41,113 bases of DNA from SVEL01 sp045123575. GTDB lineage: Bacteria; Bacillota; Clostridia; Lachnospirales; Lachnospiraceae. A model generated the notes under the pieces. That model saw only the letters and a list, made by a program, of their open reading frames with translations. It searched no databases and was not told the DNA's origin. The stretch lies in assembly GCA_045123575.1 (NCBI GenBank), contig JBGVKG010000065.1:1-41113 (forward strand), given 5' to 3'. A program made the position numbers and the translations under genes. This document shows positions 17,192-25,167 of this stretch, piece after piece (the stretch's first letter is position 1; every line of letters begins with the position of its first letter).

Positions 17192-17839
17192 TCAATCACG
17201 GTTACCTGTCAAATAAAATTCCACTGATTCAGCAATATTAGTTGCGTGGTCGCCTATTCTTTCAAGATATTTAGCTATCATAAGCAAATCGATAAACACC
17301 TCACCATTTTTATCTTCTCTAGCTAGCAATTCTATAAGTTCTCCTTTTATCTTATCAAAGAAATCGTCAACTACATCATCATAACTTATAACATACCGTG
17401 CCATTTCCAAATCTTTATCTACAAATGCTGCGATGCTGTCATTTACCATTTTTGTAGTGGCTGCTGCCATCGCCTTTAAATGTATCTTACCTGAAACCTC
17501 TTTATCTCTAACATAACCAGCCATTTCAACAATGTCCAAAGATTGGTCACCTATTCTTTCCATATCTGAACTCATTTTAAGAGCAGATGATACCATACGC
17601 AAATCTCCTGCCACAGGTTGTTGCTTAAGCAAAAGATTCATACACATACTCTCTATATCTCGCTCCAAATCATTAATCTCTTGCTCTATGTCAGATACCT
17701 GTACAACACTATTTCCCAGATTAGACGTCTCATCAAATATAGCATCAATAGCCAGCTTAATCCCCAGTTCACATTTTTCACCCATAGTAATTAACTTTGC
17801 ATTAAGCTCTTCCAACTGCTTATCAAAAAAATTCCTCAT
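17192..17839 (-). CDS. phoU: Phosphate signalling protein PhoU
   Basis: PhoU is a cytoplasmic helical protein that links the Pst transporter to PhoR and turns the phosphate regulon off when phosphate is plentiful. The 215-aa sequence starts MRNFFDKQLEELNAKLITMG and holds the two three-helix repeats with metal-ligand motifs E/D-x-x-x-D (DLERDIESMCM, MSSDMERIGDQSLDI and, in the second repeat, AKYLERIGDHATNIAE). An upstream TTG would give three more residues, but ATG at 17839 is the natural family start. It starts one base after pstB ends, so translation is probably coupled. Confidence 0.95.
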   Translation of the reverse strand: MRNFFDKQLEELNAKLITMGEKCELGIKLAIDAIFDETSNLGNSVVQVSDIEQEINDLERDIESMCMNLLLKQQPVAGDLRMVSSALKMSSDMERIGDQSLDIVEMAGYVRDKEVSGKIHLKAMAAATTKMVNDSIAAFVDKDLEMARYVISYDDVVDDFFDKIKGELIELLAREDKNGEVFIDLLMIAKYLERIGDHATNIAESVEFYLTGNRD

Positions 17840-17840
17840 A

Positions 17841-18593
17841 CTAACCAAACCTTCCTGTTATATAATCCTCTGTTCTCTTGTCTTTTGGCATAGAGAATAC
17901 CTTGTCCGTATAGTCATACTCAACAACCTCTCCCATTAAGAAAAATGCTGTTTTATCCGATATTCTGGCTGCCTGTTGCATATTGTGTGTTACCATTATA
18001 ATTGTGTACTTATCCTTTAGTTCCATAGCCAAATCTTCTATCTTTGAAGTAGATATAGGATCCAAGGCACTTGTTGGCTCATCCATTAAAATTACCTCCG
18101 GTTGTACTGCCAACGCTCTTGCTATACATAATCTTTGCTGCTGTCCACCAGATAAGCCTAACGCGTCCTTCTTTAGCCTATCCTTAAGTTCATCCCATAT
18201 AGCTGCGTTTCTTAAGGAGTCCTCAACAATATCATCTAGTCTTGCCTTACTTTTTATACCATGGGTTCTAGGTCCAAAAGCAATATTATCGTACACACTC
18301 ATAGGGAATGGATTTGGTTTTTGAAATACCATACCAACCCGTTTTCTAAGAAGGTTAATATCCATATTCTTCCCATAGATATCCTTTCCATCCAAAGCAA
18401 TCTTCCCTGTAATCTTACATCCCTCCACCAAATCATTCATTCTATTTAGTGTCTTTAAAAAAGTTGACTTTCCACAACCTGACGGTCCTATGAATGCTGT
18501 AATCTTTTTTTCAGGAATATTCATATTTATGCCCTTAAGCGCCCTAAAATCACCATAATAAAGTTCCAAGTCGCGCACTGTAAATTTATCCAT
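17841..18593 (-). CDS. pstB: Phosphate ABC transporter ATP-binding protein
   Basis: PstB powers high-affinity phosphate uptake by the PstSCAB transporter. Walker A is GPSGCGKST, the family motif LNRMNDL follows it, the signature is LSGGQQQRLCIARALA, and Walker B with the D-loop is VILMDEPTSALDP. Length of 250 aa is exactly typical. The start MDKFTVRDLELYYGDF is the usual N-terminus. It lies 16 bp after pstA and one base before phoU. Confidence 0.98.
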   Translation of the reverse strand: MDKFTVRDLELYYGDFRALKGINMNIPEKKITAFIGPSGCGKSTFLKTLNRMNDLVEGCKITGKIALDGKDIYGKNMDINLLRKRVGMVFQKPNPFPMSVYDNIAFGPRTHGIKSKARLDDIVEDSLRNAAIWDELKDRLKKDALGLSGGQQQRLCIARALAVQPEVILMDEPTSALDPISTSKIEDLAMELKDKYTIIMVTHNMQQAARISDKTAFFLMGEVVEYDYTDKVFSMPKDKRTEDYITGRFG

Positions 18594-18609
18594 ATTATTT
18601 CCTTTCTAC

Positions 18610-19437
18610 CTAATTATTTGCATTTCCAAGTTTTCTAGCTAACAGTTTGGACAATCCATTTATGCCCAAAACAAATATCACTAAAAATACTGCTACTGCG
18701 TATGCGTCATCCATATATAACCCTTCATTTAACAGACTATACATATGTACTGCCAATGTTCTGGTTGATGAAAATACATTTTCTGGTACTCTTGCTACTG
18801 TTCCAGCTGTAAATATCAGTGCCGCCGTTTCTCCAGCTATACGACCAGCCGCCAGTATTACCCCTGCTAAAATACCTGGCATTGCAGATGGTAATATAAC
18901 TTTAAACACAGTCCGCATCTTACCTGCCCCCAAACCAAAGCTTCCCTCTCTGTAGCTATTAGGTACAGAAAGCAACGCCTCTTCTGTGGTCCTCATAATA
19001 AGTGGCAATACCATTATAGCCAGTGTTAGCGCACCGGATAACATAGAGTATGACCACCCTAATGCAATTACAAATGCTAGGTAACCAAATAAGCCATATA
19101 CAATAGACGGTATACCAGAAAGTGTTTCTGTAGTCACACGAACCACAGCCACAAGCTTACTTCCTTTCTTGGCGTACTCAACCATATATATTGCTGAAAA
19201 TATACCTACTGGTACCGCTATAGCCAACGTAAGTAACATCATTAAAAATGTATTGATAAGTGGCGCCATAAGTGAATTATTTTTTGTACTATATTCCCAC
19301 TCAAAAAGCTTAGAGCTAATGTTTGGTATACCATTTATCAATATATAACCTAGTAAATATAAGATAATAAATACTGTAATACCTCCTGCTAACCAAACTC
19401 CTAGCTTTATTAGTTTAGATACTACTTTGCTATTCAT
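18610..19437 (-). CDS. pstA: Phosphate ABC transporter permease PstA
   Basis: PstA is one of two membrane subunits of the phosphate transporter. About six hydrophobic segments are visible, and the EAA-type coupling loop appears as ALLSVPNSYREGSFGLGAGKMRTVFKVILPSAMPGIL. Length of 275 aa is typical. Its ATG overlaps the pstC stop by 4 bases, indicating translational coupling. Local GETAALIFTAG is the PstA-characteristic stretch that tells it from PstC. Confidence 0.96.
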   Translation of the reverse strand: MNSKVVSKLIKLGVWLAGGITVFIILYLLGYILINGIPNISSKLFEWEYSTKNNSLMAPLINTFLMMLLTLAIAVPVGIFSAIYMVEYAKKGSKLVAVVRVTTETLSGIPSIVYGLFGYLAFVIALGWSYSMLSGALTLAIMVLPLIMRTTEEALLSVPNSYREGSFGLGAGKMRTVFKVILPSAMPGILAGVILAAGRIAGETAALIFTAGTVARVPENVFSSTRTLAVHMYSLLNEGLYMDDAYAVAVFLVIFVLGINGLSKLLARKLGNANN

Positions 19438-20333
19438 ACGGCACCGCTCCTTTTCTTATTTGTTGTATCTTTTCTTTCCCTCGTCACCAAAGAGAACGAT
19501 GTGTTGATAAGCAAGATAAATACAAACAATACTGCTGCTGTAGCTATAAGGGCATCCTCATGAAGATCTGTGGCATATGCCATCTCCAATACAATATTTG
19601 CTGTAAGCGTTCTAATTCCACTAGTTATAGTTTCAGGCATTATTGACTGATTTCCAGCTACCATAACCACAGCCATAGTTTCTCCTATAGCACGACCTAT
19701 TCCCAATATAACACCTGCTAATATGCCTGACTTAGCAGCCGGCACTATAGTGCAAAACACACTTCTCTCATGTGTTGCACCAAGAGCTAATGCTCCTTCA
19801 TAATAACTACTAGGCACTGCTCGAAGGGCAGATTCGATTACACTCACTAGTGTTGGTAATATCATTATTCCAAGTAAAATAGATGCTGTTAATATACCTT
19901 TTCCACTTCCACCAAACACATTTCTAACTATTGGCACTAGCACAACTATACCAAAAAAGCCATAGACTATAGATGGTATTCCCGCCATCAATTCAATAAG
20001 TGGTTTTATAAATTTATACAACCATTTTGGACAAAATCTCGCCATAAATACAGCGCACAAAAGACCCAGCGGCACACCTATGATAATGGCACCAGCAGTT
20101 ACATATATACTGCCTACTATCATTGGCAAAATGCCATATTCTTCATGGGCTGGTCTCCATGACTTACCTAGCAGAAAATCAAACAAGCCTATTTCCTTTA
20201 TGGCTGGAACTCCATTAGCAAAGATAAATACACAAATAATAATTACTGATATTATAGACGCCAAGGCACATACCGAAAAAAGTATGTGCATAGCGCTCTC
20301 CTTTATTTTATTGGTGAGATATTTTTCGTTCAT
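19434..20333 (-). CDS. pstC: Phosphate ABC transporter permease PstC
   Basis: PstC is the partner membrane subunit of PstA. It has several membrane segments, an EAA loop (SALRAVPSSYYEGALALGATH followed by IVPAAKSGILAG) and the PstC signature GRAIGETMAVVMVAGN. Length is 299 aa. It starts 21 bp after pstS and overlaps pstA by 4 bases. Start ATG is at 20333. Confidence 0.96.
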   Translation of the reverse strand: MNEKYLTNKIKESAMHILFSVCALASIISVIIICVFIFANGVPAIKEIGLFDFLLGKSWRPAHEEYGILPMIVGSIYVTAGAIIIGVPLGLLCAVFMARFCPKWLYKFIKPLIELMAGIPSIVYGFFGIVVLVPIVRNVFGGSGKGILTASILLGIMILPTLVSVIESALRAVPSSYYEGALALGATHERSVFCTIVPAAKSGILAGVILGIGRAIGETMAVVMVAGNQSIMPETITSGIRTLTANIVLEMAYATDLHEDALIATAAVLFVFILLINTSFSLVTRERKDTTNKKRSGAV

Positions 20334-20354
20334 CCCTAGTTCCTTCCGTTATTA

Positions 20355-21218
20355 TTACTGAGCTAAAGACCACTTTGTTATATCGCCAAGATAGATACCC
20401 CTAATCTGCTCTGTGGTAAGATTATTAACTAAATGATTATCCATATTTACAATAACCGCTATACCATCTGTAGCAATCGTTAGAGCTGTAAGTCCCTTCT
20501 CTAACTCTGATGGCTTAACCACTCTAGAAGCCATACCTATATCGCAAGCCCCTTCAATGGCTGATGTCATACCTGCAGAAGAACCCGACTGTTGTATCTC
20601 AACTACTACATTCTTATTAAGTTCCATATACTTTTCTGCTAAAACTTCCATAACCGGCGCAACTGATGTGGAACCTGCCAATACTACTTTTCCCTTTAAG
20701 TCAGAAGATTTATACTCCTCTTCGGTATCGATAGAAATGTATCCCTCATCTGTAATGATAGCCTGTCCCTCTGCACTCACCACAAAGCTTAAGAAATCTC
20801 GGGCAACATCACTAAGCTTATCTTCCTTATATGCCACATTAAATGGTCTAGACACCTTATATGTGCCATTCTTTACATTCTCCGCAGTCGCCTCCACACC
20901 ATCTACGCTAACTGCCTTTACATCATCACTTAATGCCCCCAAGGAAATATATCCTATAGCAGATATATTATCCTTTACTGTTGTAATCATAACTGAAGTA
21001 CTAGATGTAATTTCAGCTGTATTTACTGTAATATCTTTATCATCCTTATCTACGATTCCAATTAACTCTACAAATGCACTCCTTGTTCCTGAACCATCCT
21101 CTCTAGAGATTACTGTAATATTTGTATCTTCTGTAACCTCTTTTTTACCATTACCACAACCTACAAGTGTTGTCATTGCCACTACAAGTGCCATCACTAC
21201 AATCTTTTTTAATTTCAT
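20355..21218 (-). CDS. pstS: Circularly permuted phosphate-binding lipoprotein PstS
   Basis: This is the extracytoplasmic phosphate receptor of PstSCAB. A lipoprotein signal peptide ends LVGC with Cys21. The order of the mature halves is reversed relative to classical PstS. Residues about 34-170 hold what is normally the C-terminal half (VISREDGSGTRSAF, IGYISLGAL, FLSFVVSAEGQAII). Residues 175-287 hold the usual N-terminal half (GKVVLAGSTSVAPVMEVLAE, QQSGSSAGMTSAIEGACDIG, DGIAVIVN, GIYLGDITKWS). Phosphate ligands from both halves are all present, so the protein should fold and bind. GGAGG precedes the ATG. It heads the pst-pho operon behind a candidate PHO-box promoter. Total length of 287 aa is normal. 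Confidence 0.92.
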   Translation of the reverse strand: MKLKKIVVMALVVAMTTLVGCGNGKKEVTEDTNITVISREDGSGTRSAFVELIGIVDKDDKDITVNTAEITSSTSVMITTVKDNISAIGYISLGALSDDVKAVSVDGVEATAENVKNGTYKVSRPFNVAYKEDKLSDVARDFLSFVVSAEGQAIITDEGYISIDTEEEYKSSDLKGKVVLAGSTSVAPVMEVLAEKYMELNKNVVVEIQQSGSSAGMTSAIEGACDIGMASRVVKPSELEKGLTALTIATDGIAVIVNMDNHLVNNLTTEQIRGIYLGDITKWSLAQ

Positions 21219-21331
21219 ATTCTTTCCTCCTACATGACTTATTCTTCGTAGCCATTTTCAATGCCTCGATAATTCGATTTCTTTTCATTGGTTTTATTTT
21301 TTCTTGTCGACACCTATAGGATAGAAAAGTA

Positions 21332-21387
21332 ATATTAAGTCTACAATCGCGTTTCTGTTAAATGTAAGTAAAGTTATTTTCTGTCAA
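21332..21387 (-). promoter_or_regulatory. Candidate PhoP-controlled promoter of pstS
   Basis: Two half-sites TT[GA]ACAGA (minus strand; complements at 21380-21387 and 21354-21361) lie about 26 bp centre to centre. The nearer one contains TTAACA, 18 bp from TAATAT (complement of 21332-21337), usable as -35 and -10. Bacillus PhoP recognises TTAACA-like direct repeats overlapping the -35, so this fits a PHO box in position and sequence. No mapped start is known here; it is inferred. Confidence 0.5.
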
Positions 21388-21450
21388 TTTAACATTTTCA
21401 CCACTTCAATTCGCAAAACAATTTTCCCATAACATAATTCTTATTATCCG

Positions 21451-21479
21451 TCGATATTACGTAAATTCTACGATTTTTA
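21451..21479 (+). terminator. Weak inward terminator-like hairpin, left end of element copy 2
   Basis: CGTA pairs with TACG around a 5-base loop and is followed by GATTTTTATGCC. The same CGATATTA...TACGATTTTTATGCC arrangement is found on the complement at the right end of the copy, so it is a terminal feature of the element. The stem is short. Confidence 0.4.
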
Positions 21480-21997
21480 TGCCTGTATGTGTATAAAATT
21501 CCTGACAACAGGCTATTTGTACATATTTTTCAGTGCGCGACTCGAGAACGCAAGATTTTCTAAGTGCTCGCTTGAAACAAGCCTATTAGCCCGTGATGCA
21601 CTATAGGTCAGAACAACATAGCCAAAGATGATTTGCGTGGATGAGTACAGCATTGCAGATTTTCGTTATGTTTTCATCGCCCCACCACATAAATAATGCC
21701 GCCGCTCGAAACTGTTTGAGCGCCCTTAGCTTTTTCCCTATTAAAAATAGGCTAAGGGCGCGAGTTTTGCAGAGCGGCGACTAATAAGCATTTTATGGGG
21801 TGGGTCGAATGAAAATAGAAAATCGAAACAGCTGTACTCACCACGCAAACATCTTGGCTGTTGTCTGCCTCGATATTGCACACGGGCGCTTTGTTTCAAG
21901 ACTGAGCACGTAAGAAAATCTGTGCAACCTCTCAAGGCACTGGAAAATACGTACAGATAGCCTCGTTGTTCAGGAATAATAGCATAAGTTTAGGCAT

Positions 21998-22017
21998 AAA
22001 AATCGTAGCAACGCTAC
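21998..22017 (-). terminator. Inward terminator-like hairpin, right end of element copy 2
   Basis: On the minus strand GTAGC-GTT-GCTAC is followed by GATTTTT. It faces into the element, mirroring the left end and the stronger terminators of copy 1. Confidence 0.5.
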
Positions 22018-22092
22018 TATAATATCGTCGGATAATACGAATTATGCATGGATAGCGGGTGCTTTGCGAATTGAAGTTCATATATATAGGCA

Positions 22093-22120
22093 TTGACAAA
22101 TAAATCTGGCATAATATAAT
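22093..22120 (+). promoter_or_regulatory. Promoter of the FMN riboswitch-ribU transcript
   Basis: TTGACA at 22093-22098 and TATAAT at 22115-22120 are separated by 16 bp, a consensus housekeeping promoter. It begins 15 bp beyond the outer repeat of element copy 2 and gives a leader of about 180 bases containing the riboswitch. Confidence 0.85.
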
Positions 22121-22175
22121 AGAGAGGTCAATTGAATATATATTTATGAGCAAAATTTCTGTGAAATTTTGGTCG

Positions 22176-22294
22176 CTTTCAGGGCAGGGTGTGATTCCCG
22201 ACCGGCGGTAATGATGTATGTACGAGTCCGCGAGCGCAAAGCGCATGATTTGGTGTGATTCCAAAACCGACAGTAAAGTCTGGATGAGAGAAAG
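22176..22294 (+). promoter_or_regulatory. FMN riboswitch (RFN element)
   Basis: The conserved RFN core is plain: CAGGGCAGGGTG, then GATTCCCGACCGGCGGTAAT, GAGTCCGCGAGCG, GGTGTGATTCC, AAACCGACAGTAAAGTCTGG and ATGAGAGAAAG. The closing stem P1 pairs CTTTC at the 5' end with GAAAG at the 3' end, directly next to the ribU ribosome site GGAGG (22294-22298). FMN binding is therefore expected to hide the ribosome site and reduce translation of ribU. No separate terminator stem is seen between aptamer and ATG. Confidence 0.96.
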
Positions 22295-22308
22295 GAGGTT
22301 CATAAATT

Positions 22309-22872
22309 ATGAACAACAAAGCAAAGAGCGTTGCTCTAATCGGCATGCTAAGTGCCATTTCTTATGTGGTAGTATTCATTTGCCACAATATCGGTCTACG
22401 CATCATTCCTTCAGTAGGATTTCTGACATATGATGCAAAGGACGTTATCATTGCCATGGGTGGATTTATGTTTGGTCCACTGACGTCATTGGCCATTTCC
22501 TTTATCGTTTCTTTTATAGAGATGTTTACCATCAGTAGCACTGGTATAATAGGCCTTATTATGAACATTATATCTTCTTGTGCTTTTGCATGTGTAGCTG
22601 CCATCATCTACAAACGAAAGAGATGTATCAAAAATGCAATTATAGGTTTAGCTAGTGGTGTTATAGTCGCCACAGCCGCTATGATGTTATGGAATTACCT
22701 TATTACACCTTGGTATATGGGTACACCTAGAGCTGTGGTTGCCAGTATGTTAATACCAGGTTTCCTTCCATTCAACTTGATTAAGTATAGTATAAATTCA
22801 GTTTTGACTATGTTACTATACAAACCAGTAGTTCGTGGTCTTAGAAAAGCTCACATACTAGATGCAAGGTAG
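22309..22872 (+). CDS. ribU: Riboflavin ECF transporter S component RibU
   Basis: RibU is the substrate-binding membrane subunit that captures riboflavin and works with the shared ECF energising module (not in this window). The 187-aa protein has about six hydrophobic segments, an N-terminal KSVALIGMLSAISYVV, and FLTYDAKDVIIAMGGFMFGP in the substrate region, as in RibU-family proteins. Its position directly behind an FMN riboswitch settles the vitamin. GGAGG at 22294-22298 precedes ATG at 22309. It is transcribed away from the pst block. Confidence 0.95.
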   Translation: MNNKAKSVALIGMLSAISYVVVFICHNIGLRIIPSVGFLTYDAKDVIIAMGGFMFGPLTSLAISFIVSFIEMFTISSTGIIGLIMNIISSCAFACVAAIIYKRKRCIKNAIIGLASGVIVATAAMMLWNYLITPWYMGTPRAVVASMLIPGFLPFNLIKYSINSVLTMLLYKPVVRGLRKAHILDAR

Positions 22873-22879
22873 AAAAGCA

Positions 22880-22908
22880 TTGCGGATTAACATAAAGAAT
22901 GGTATACT
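22880..22908 (+). promoter_or_regulatory. Candidate promoter of the DtxR-family gene
   Basis: TTGCGG (22880-22885) and TATACT (22903-22908) are 17 bp apart, just after the ribU stop, suggesting the regulator has its own start in addition to any read-through from ribU. Confidence 0.5.
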
Positions 22909-22951
22909 CTTAAGAAAGCTTGAAGTAAATTGTTAGATTAGGGGGTGCCTT

Positions 22952-23317
22952 ATGGAACACAACGAGTCATCAGAAAATTATTTAGAGACAATACTTATGC
23001 TCAGCAAGGTACGTCCTGTTGTACGTTCAGTAGATGTTGCAAATGAGCTTGGATATAAGAAATCTAGCGTGAGTATCGCTATGAAAAATCTCCGTGAAAA
23101 AGAGCATATAACTGTTACTGAAGAAGGTTTTATATATCTTACTGATTCTGGAAAAGCTATTGCTGAGATGGTTTTTGAACGCCACGAAATCATTTCAACT
23201 ATACTAGAAAAGTTAGGTGTTCCTAAAGAAATCGCAGATGAAGATGCATGTCGTATAGAACATGTTCTAAGCGATGAAAGCTTTGATGCTATTAAAAATG
23301 CTTTAGTTAAAATGTAA
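22952..23317 (+). CDS. DtxR/MntR-family metal-dependent repressor
   Basis: This is a 121-aa winged-helix regulator. The N-terminal DNA-binding domain reads NYLETILMLSKVRPVVRSVDVANELGYKKSSVSIAMKNL, with the usual E in the first helix and the S-x-V-S recognition helix. The dimerisation domain carries R-H-E-I-I and DACRIEHVLS, where Cys, Glu and His match metal ligands of the MntR/IdeR group. The SH3-like third domain is absent, as in MntR. Metal (Mn, Fe or Zn) cannot be fixed from sequence. It converges with a ZIP transporter across a shared terminator, a plausible but unproven target. A GGGGG-rich ribosome site precedes the ATG. Confidence 0.88.
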   Translation: MEHNESSENYLETILMLSKVRPVVRSVDVANELGYKKSSVSIAMKNLREKEHITVTEEGFIYLTDSGKAIAEMVFERHEIISTILEKLGVPKEIADEDACRIEHVLSDESFDAIKNALVKM

Positions 23318-23321
23318 TATC

Positions 23322-23370
23322 AAAGGAGTTCATCTATGATGATTATTTCATCAAGATGAACTCCTTTTTT
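23322..23370. terminator. Bidirectional terminator between regulator and ZIP gene
   Basis: AAAGGAGTTCATCT (23322-23335) pairs perfectly with 23354-23367 and is followed by a T-run on the plus strand; on the minus strand the complement ends in T as well. It separates two convergent genes. Confidence 0.9.
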
Positions 23371-23386
23371 GTTTCTATAAAACTGA

Positions 23387-24163
23387 TTATGCGAATACTG
23401 TATCTAATGTCATCATTACTAAAAAACCTGCTGAGAACATTATAGTTCCAATATTACTATGCTTTCCACTTACAGCCTGTGGTATAAGTTCTTCTACTAC
23501 AACATATATCATAGCACCTGCTGCAAAGCTAAGTAAATATGGCAGAACTGGCAACACCAGACTTGCTAACTCTATTGTTATTATAGCTGCCAAAGGTTCT
23601 ACAATACCAGATATTATGCCATATATCCAAGCCTTTCTCTTACTTGCTCCCTCCGCCTGTAATGGCATAGACACGATAGCTCCCTCTGGAAAATTCTGAA
23701 TAGCTATACCTAAAGATAATGCCAATGCAGCCGCCATTGTTATATCCGAGCCGCCTGCCTTCAATCCGGCATATACTACTCCTACAGCCATACCTTCTGG
23801 AATATTATGAAGGGCAACAGCTAATACCATCATAGTAGTTCTACCAAATCCACTTTTAGGACCTTCCTGTTCTCCAGTATCTGGATGAATATGCGGTATA
23901 ACATTATCAAGAATAAGCAAAAACAACACACCTACTATAAAACCTACTACCGCTGGAACAAACGCCAACTTTCCCATATCATCTGCATAAGACATAGCTG
24001 GTATAAGCAAGCTCCACACAGACGCTGCCACCATAACTCCACCTGCAAAACCTGCTAGGGCTCGTTGTGTCCCAGATTTCAAACCATTTTTCATAAAGAA
24101 CACACAGGATGCGCCTAAAGCTGTTCCAACAAAAGGTAGCATCACTCCTGCAAATATCTCCAT
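23387..24163 (-). CDS. ZIP-family metal transporter
   Basis: This 258-aa membrane protein has about eight hydrophobic segments and the ZIP metal-site motifs HNIPEGMAVG in segment four and NFPEGAIVSMPL in segment five. A His-containing loop (IPHIHPDTGEQEG) lies before them. Family members take up zinc and other divalent metals. Start ATG at 24163 has GGAG upstream. It converges on a DtxR-type repressor, which suggests but does not prove metal-responsive control. Confidence 0.92.
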   Translation of the reverse strand: MEIFAGVMLPFVGTALGASCVFFMKNGLKSGTQRALAGFAGGVMVAASVWSLLIPAMSYADDMGKLAFVPAVVGFIVGVLFLLILDNVIPHIHPDTGEQEGPKSGFGRTTMMVLAVALHNIPEGMAVGVVYAGLKAGGSDITMAAALALSLGIAIQNFPEGAIVSMPLQAEGASKRKAWIYGIISGIVEPLAAIITIELASLVLPVLPYLLSFAAGAMIYVVVEELIPQAVSGKHSNIGTIMFSAGFLVMMTLDTVFA

Positions 24164-24279
24164 AACGCATCAACTCCTTTTTACTCATTAGTATCATTAT
24201 ATGACCTATATTTCTTAATGGTGATATTTCAGTTAGTCTTACCTAACCTCTTTTATATTACTCCCATTCTATACATATG

Positions 24280-25167
24280 TCAAGATGTTCTTCTCTTTGT
24301 ACTAGCTATTATACCAGATAAAATCAATATAAAATAAATCACTATAAGAACCACAGATATGACTAGTCCATGTGGTGCAACCTTTGCCGGCATAGCAAAC
24401 TCAACAAAGCTACTCTCATATGATACCGAGTTCTTATTTAGCCAATTATAAAATATCCATTTCGGCATAGAACTATTTAGTATATATGCCTCACCGTAAG
24501 CAATCACAACGTTAGCTACTATACCAACTATACTATTTCTTGCAATCAAAGCTATTAAAAATCCTACAAAGGAATAAAATAATAGCACTACCATCGTTAT
24601 CACTATCAACATATAATTTGTATTTAGCTCAGGCAGCTCAATATATGTAGCCACCTTATCTATAGTAGCACTATAAGCATCCCAGTGGTGATTTGCAATA
24701 AACTGGCCAACTCCCGCTAATATAATAGTTATACCAAGAACATAAGTCGTAAGAACTATTATCTTTGCAGCTATAACTTTTAACGGGCCATAGTTAACTA
24801 TCTTTAATTGCATCTGATTGTGAGTATATTCATTGCCTATAAATAATGCAAACAGTATAGGCAACAGTAGCGAACCTATACCTATAAACAACATCATCAT
24901 ATTATTAATAGCATTAGCAGGAGATACTACAGAAACACTATCTAGCAATATATGATACTCTCCGCTAAAATCATACTCAGAATTCATCTCTTCCATAGCT
25001 CTCTTTGCGTCTTCAATATATACAAGCTCCTCCTCTAAGGAATAATATATATTCTTGTAGGAATTGCCCATAAACCAAAATATAGGAATAAAAAGCAATA
25101 GCGTAAGTACCCACACATAACGCTTGCTATAAAAAGTATATAGCTCCGATTTCAATACATTTATCAC
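24280..25167 (-). CDS. ABC transporter permease (ABC-2 type)
   Basis: This 295-aa membrane protein has an N-terminal membrane segment (YVWVLTLLLFIPIFWFMG), a hydrophilic loop rich in acidic residues (about 30-75), then five hydrophobic segments. This is the layout of ABC-2 export permeases. It overlaps the ATPase gene by 4 bases (ATGA), so the two form one exporter. The substrate is not evident; bacteriocin/lantibiotic self-protection exporters and lipid exporters share this design. No peptide gene or two-component pair is adjacent. Confidence 0.85.
   Translation of the reverse strand: MINVLKSELYTFYSKRYVWVLTLLLFIPIFWFMGNSYKNIYYSLEEELVYIEDAKRAMEEMNSEYDFSGEYHILLDSVSVVSPANAINNMMMLFIGIGSLLLPILFALFIGNEYTHNQMQLKIVNYGPLKVIAAKIIVLTTYVLGITIILAGVGQFIANHHWDAYSATIDKVATYIELPELNTNYMLIVITMVVLLFYSFVGFLIALIARNSIVGIVANVVIAYGEAYILNSSMPKWIFYNWLNKNSVSYESSFVEFAMPAKVAPHGLVISVVLIVIYFILILSGIIASTKRRTS

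Larger units (their letters stand above)
21403..22077 (-). repeat. Long palindromic structured element, copy 2
   Basis: This is a second copy of the element at 12258-12897, in the opposite orientation. It is bounded by a 15-bp perfect terminal inverted repeat (ACTTCAATTCGCAAA at 21403-21417, complement at 22063-22077). Arm blocks 21812-21875 and 21619-21668 match copy 1 (62/64 and 50/50 on the complement). Helices keep pairing with changed sequence: GCCCGTG 21589-21595 with 21881-21887; CGCCGCTC 21700-21707 with 21772-21779; GCGCCCTTAGC 21720-21730 with 21751-21761. It fills the gap between the divergent pstS and ribU promoters. Short open frames inside do not look coding. No clear target-site duplication flanks it. 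Confidence 0.9.
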
